Both the position numbers and the translations under genes were made by a program. Below the pieces are notes generated by a model. That model worked only from the letters and a program-made list of their open reading frames with translations, ran no database searches and was not told the DNA's origin. Below, in pieces: positions 58,776 through 64,000 of a stretch of 64,000 nucleotides of DNA. Every line of letters starts with the position of its first letter. Position 1 is the first letter of the stretch. Source of the DNA: Prunus persica (taxonomy: Eukaryota > Streptophyta > Magnoliopsida > Rosales > Rosaceae); NCBI RefSeq assembly GCF_000346465.2, contig NC_034014.1:4079385-4143384 (forward strand). The letters run 5' to 3'.

Positions 58776-59880
58776 CGAGAGGTAAATTGAATGCCATGAG
58801 ACTTTCAACGATTTCAGTTCAAATTGAAGATATAATGTGCTTGTGCATGATCATATTAAGTTTTTGGGAGGAATTCTTGGTTCGACCACTCTCACAATTT
58901 GTTTCACTCAATTCTAGAATAATCTCGCATCTTTTAATGTGACATCATATACGACAATCGCATCCAAAAATCTGTCATATTTTGTAAGAAGTAATAAAAT
59001 TCTATCCATGGGCTTAGCAAGTGTTGGAATCTACTTCTTGCCTCATGCTAGTTCTCTCCATGAGACTCATCGATCATGCCTCATGCTAGTTAGTGCATTT
59101 ATTTAGTAATAATGGCTATAATTCCAACTACATTAAGAATAAAAAAAATAAGCTATTCTATTTCAACACTAAACCCTACCACTCTGAACTTATGCTGGGG
59201 GAAGTTTGTGACGACTACTATTTTCACTGTGGGCCAACCTGGCTGTGTTTGTTCGGGTTCGGGACATTCCACCGTCACCCACATGCACATGCACATTCAC
59301 CTATTTTTCCTTTTAATTATGTACTCTCAGTTGCTCAATTTCCAACTAATATGCCCATATTCGTCTTGGATCTTGGTTTTTTCTTTATAATATGTTTCAA
59401 ATAAGCATCTCAAATCGGCGTTTTCTATTTGCAAGCACTCTTTCTTGTTTGGCTCCGTGCTCATTGTTTTGGTATAGAGCCCTTGTGAGTGCGCTTCACT
59501 TTTCCTTGACAATGTGAATTTTAGGATCGAAATGATCTGGCTGTTGCTGCTGTCTAGCTTCAAAGAAAATGAACTGTAGGATTGTATATATACTCGAAAA
59601 AATCATCGATAACTTTTCGGATAAACTATTTACACGACAAATTATTGTTGTGTATAGTGACTTATTTTGGGCTACTTAGCTTTAGAGTATGTTTGAGAAT
59701 GCTTTTTGCAAATGATAGAAAAACTGTTGGTACTTTCAAATAAAGCACTTGAATTTTTAACGTCGTTTTTACTTTAATAAATAAAAGCAATTCTAACAAA
59801 AGTGCTTATAAGCATAAGTGTTTCGTATAAAACCAGTCTCAAACAGATACTTTGGTTGTTGTAAACTTGTAACCCTATAT
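58776..59880. other. Intergenic, no gene seen
   Basis: No supported coding sequence or repeat. Confidence 0.5.
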
Positions 59881-59890
59881 ATATATATAT

Positions 59891-60285
59891 CAGTCCCCTT
59901 CTATTGAGGGATCCATCAAATAATTTTATTTGAGGGACGCCCTTTAGGGTACCCTACAATTTTTTTCCCAATGATCCAAACCATTTATTTTTTAGGTCTT
60001 CATTTATAGATCATCCTTACAAAAAATTAGACAAATCGGAAACTGTTTCGACATCCAATTGTGTCTTACAAAATCAATGAACACGGTGTTTCAAGAAAAT
60101 GCTAAAATTTCAATAACTTAATTGAGTGGTCAAATGATATCGGATTCAAGTGATTTTTTGTAGAGATGATCTTTGAATGAGTATCTACAAAATAGACGGT
60201 TTGGATTAGTGAAATACAATCCGGAGTGAGGCCTACAAGGGGTGTTCCTCAAATAAGCTTATTTGAGGGATCCCTCAATGGAAGC
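59891..60285 (-). mobile_element. GAGGGATCCCTC MITE family (copy f)
   Basis: Inverted relative to copies b-e. Starts CAGTCCCCTTCTATTGAGGG, ends GATCCCTCAATGGAAGC, with TATATATA on both sides. One of the best-kept copies. Confidence 0.88.
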
Positions 60286-60643
60286 TATATATATATATAT
60301 ATATATATTTCCTCCACAAGAAGACGAATAGCATATCATTATTTTACTATACTTGCTTATCTGACTTGGTCTGATAAAGATGGTGAATGTGTATCATTAT
60401 CTTGTATTGTCATATATGGTGTTACTAGAATGTGCCAACTTTTGTGAAAAGGAAAGGTTTGAAGGTTTACATATTAAAATGAAACTGCGCGTTTCGGTTG
60501 CACTTCTGTTTGTTAGACTGTCCAACTTCATATATATTGGCACACTGTTGAATGCATAAGCTGTATGCCTGTAATAAGTTGGCAAAGTGAGCTAAACGTC
60601 CGTCCGTCCGTCCAAATTTCTAGAACCAACATAGGAATAAAAA

Positions 60644-60690
<47 letters not shown>
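60644..60690. repeat. (TA)n(GA)16 compound microsatellite
   Basis: TATATATATATATA directly followed by sixteen GA units. No gene is adjacent. Confidence 0.9.
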
Positions 60691-60693
<3 letters not shown>

Positions 60694-60699
60694 ACCCAA

Positions 60700-63600
60700 A
60701 AGATCAAAGTCAATCGAAGTTTATCCCCTCCTGAGCCAGCAGATATAATATATGATAGTGGAACCTTTTGGTGTAAAAATCTTGCTGGTGCCATGCTCAG
60801 TGAAACCACGGCTGGGCCAGTCTGACCCTACATTTCATACAATATTTCTCATTTCTTTAATGAACAAGAAGAGCAACAAAATTTTGGACTGTTTGGACGG
60901 CTAGTATCAAAACAGAGGGATCAACTTGTGCTGCACAACTTGAGCCAACATGTTGATGTGCTTTAACCCAACAACAAGTGGGTAATCATTATCCTCAAAC
61001 ATTGACAAGAAATTCATGGGATTGAATTCTTCATGAAAATTATTATATCCGATAGTTGTCCGTTTGTACCTTTGCGTTTTTCATGTTTGGTAAAGAGTTG
61101 CTACCACCTTGAAGCAATAGCTATCTCATTCACGGTTGGATTCATTACAAAATTCTTTTCCATGTGCTAATGCAATTATGAAAGTCGTGGGGATGACGGA
61201 TGAAGCTTGAATTTGAAGGATGAAGAGGTTTGCTAAGTATAGTCGATCGCGCACACACACGAATGAATGGGAATTGTTAATTGGTGTTAAATTTTTCGTT
61301 GATTGTTATCAACCAATATACTAAAAACCAAATGGTAAGATTTGGATGAACTCCTTTTGAAATATTTATTCATTAATATGGTCATAGACTATTTACAAGA
61401 TCTGGATCACCAGCACCATTGAGTTTGACATGAGGAGCAGCAGATCTGATAAGGTTCATCGAAATCTAGCAAATTTATTGTTTTTTGCATGTTAACAATA
61501 TTATCTTCTCTGCTATTAGTGTGATATTATTGCAAGAGTTAAACTTTAAGTAATCATCCAAAATTGCACTAAAAAATATCTAACAAAGTTCACATCTTAT
61601 TGTCCAAATACTTTCTAATTTTCCCATCTAGCTAGTATGATTGTATATATGTACATCAATGTCTCTTTGGAAGCACTCTCTCGAGTACTAATTGATTACA
61701 TTATAAATAAAGAACGGTGTTAGAATCAGTCTCTCACATGCATGTGATTTGCTTCTAACAATCATGCATATAAGACTCGCACTACGTAATAGTGAAAATC
61801 AATCTACATGCATTTATGCAACCGTAGTATCCTTCTCCGAGTGAATTCAAATCCTCCATTTATTTAACAAATAATGCACCGTACCATTATAGTAAAACGT
61901 TACGTATCAATGACTATCAATCCCTAAATGGCATTGTACTATATGGGATCGACAGATTTGATGGGAAACAGAAAATGAAGACACAATTGTTGAAGAAGTA
62001 ATCGCAGCCGTCAAAAAGATCTGAAAAGAACAACCTACCACCGTTGAAATGGTGGTGTCACCATCACCAAATTGGCCTCTCTTCTCTCCTGATGGCAACA
62101 TCAAGCAAGTTGGCCTACAGCTTACTGCTTACCCTCTTCTGAGCTTTCATTTTGGACCGCTAGTTCCTCACCCCAAAAAGCCCTCAACTAGATATTTATA
62201 TTTTTGTCGACCAAAAACCAGGAAAACAACGACTCCTAGGAAATAGAAAAAGAACATAAAATGCAGAATAATATATAAAAGGACACCAGTCATAGGCTCA
62301 TATTTATTGTTTTTAAATAACGAAGATATTTCATTAAAAAAAAAATAAGGAAGATATTATATTTAATAACCTACGGAAATGGGCGCACATGGGCCCACTT
62401 TAGTGTTTCCACATTGAAACTCAATTAGCAAGTGGCTGCCTCTCTTGATCAATTGTAGCACATGTCCTTTTTTATCCCCAAAATGACAAAAGACACCCAC
62501 TAAAGTACATATGAAAGTTTTGTTTTTTTGTTTTTATTAATACAAGTGATTCGAAAGTGTGACTATTAATTTGTAAGGTAAAGTACGTTTTTACCGTTCT
62601 AGATTCCGTTGACGTATGTAAGTTAAGTTTAATTAAACAATTTAATGATTTTCTTGAAAAAAAGAAGAAGAAGGTGAATGATTATGATTTCGAGTACTTA
62701 TTGATTAGTGTTAACCTAATGTTACTGGAGTCTAAGTTAGTATCGACTATTTATGCGTTTGTGGACAAATTTTAAATCATGAATCACACAACGTAACTTA
62801 TTCATACTAATATTTCGTAATATAAGTTACTTTTATTACATAAGTTAATTAGATAATAATTACTGTCTTTATTTATATACCGATTTAAAGGAAAATAATT
62901 AGTGTGAGCAATCTAACAACTTTAACAGAGGGGCCGGAAGGAAGTTGTAGAAAGTGTGAGCTTAATTAAGCAAACGAATGGATTTTTTGGCATATTATAG
63001 AGGTAACTTTATTAATTATAATAATTGCCGAAATGTTTGTGAGATAGAGTTCAGTTGGTTGAGTTCTTTTGCCTCCGTCTATATGGACAAAAATTTAAAA
63101 ACTCTAGACACTCAATGAATATTTATGTAAATTCCCATATCCCAATCACTTATACTAAAATAATAATAACAAGAATTACCGACACATGAGACAGTATTTA
63201 TGAGATTCGCTACTGATAAGGTGATCTTATGTCTTTTTCACATGATTTGTTAATAACCAGTTAAGCTCCATCGTGTAAATCACAGAAAAAGCCAAGGCTT
63301 GCTTTCTTCAGATTAGTGGAGTATCTCTACGTATTTTGCTTTAGATTATGTACTAATTTTTTTATCTTCTCTTCTCTGGCTGGTAGTTTGTAGACTAATT
63401 ATTTGACACTAAAAAGACAGAGTTGCACATCACATACACAAACGTTTGCATGCATGCATGCATGATTAGTCCCTACATGTCCAGAGCATTCGATTAAGGT
63501 CCTAATACTTTGATAATTAGCAATCATAAATTCGATTTTTGGGAACTAATCATACATGTAGATATTAAGAAAATGATTCAAAGTTTCTTTATTTTTTGGA

Positions 63601-64000
63601 CAAAAAATGATCCATCCATTTAGCAAAATATAAATAGAACAAAAAGAGTAGAGTTTTCAAATGTACACTTGCCACATACATCCACATCTCTTATCTGAAA
63701 TATTGCTCTATTTCATATTAAAATACAAACGATATTAGAGAGTATCTGAATGAATATAATATTCAATATCCTCATATACTCAATACCATAGTTCAAATTG
63801 AAATCACAACTTCAATAACAAATATAAAAGAGGATTTAATATAACCAACTCGTGTCATTCCACTTAAACAGCACAACATGTGTTGCCAAAAAGAAAGAAT
63901 ATAGGGTAAGGGTAGAATAGAAAAATAAAGTATAAAAAGAAAGAAATAATATGGAAGTGAAGGAGAAGGAAATTACTGTGGGGTAAGGGTAGAATGGGAA
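60700..64000. other. Intergenic, no gene seen
   Basis: AT-rich DNA without a supported ORF, RNA gene or element. A (GCAT)n run sits at about 63449-63464. Confidence 0.5.

Noticed and set aside
62049..62246. 65-codon plus ORF
   Set aside because: No recognisable domain or coding pattern.

Overview
The window is nuclear DNA of a flowering plant (eudicot). Genes have many short GT-AG introns and AT-rich intergenic DNA, and Ty1/copia, Ty3/gypsy, LINE, Harbinger, Mutator-like and Helitron sequences lie between them. UGT71K-like glycosyltransferases and the type of Helitron end suggest Rosaceae, but that is an inference. No rRNA, tRNA or CRISPR was recognised.

Layout: villin (VLN1-like, minus, 3' part beyond the left edge) at 0.2-4.7 kb; a small inverted copy of part of villin at 5.1-5.3 kb; a copia element with identical LTRs at 5.3-9.8 kb; an RRM+CCCH splicing-factor-like gene at 10.2-12.1 kb; a plastid-type CBM20 starch-binding protein at 13.1-14.8 kb; a DYW-class PPR RNA-editing factor (OTP81-like) at 15.4-17.6 kb; a UGT71 cluster at 18.5-26.7 kb (two intact genes, one frameshifted pseudogene, one remnant) that contains a striking array of 14 hairpin-forming units; a PH-domain gene (PH1-like) at 28 kb; a CHFR-like FHA/RING E3 ligase at 29.1-30.5 kb; a flavodoxin-like quinone reductase (FQR1-like) at 34.2-35.1 kb; anthranilate synthase alpha at 35.5-40.3 kb; a block of nested transposons at 40.9-44.8 kb; a small secreted Cys-rich peptide at 45.1-45.5 kb; CDC6 at 47.5-51.3 kb; and from 51.9 kb to the right edge gene-poor DNA with a composite Helitron, a LINE tail, a Mutator-like MITE and several copies of one palindrome-ended MITE family.

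The gene order CDC6 - anthranilate synthase alpha - PH1 - UGT71 cluster - OTP81 - VLN1 is, from memory of Arabidopsis locus numbers, the order on Arabidopsis chromosome 2 around At2g29680-At2g29890. The UGT71 cluster thus appears to be an old locus that keeps duplicating and decaying between fixed single-copy neighbours. The genes do not form a pathway; they share only ancestry of position. Exon models were made by hand from splice signals and reading-frame continuity, and they are internally consistent in phase, but no transcript evidence was available.
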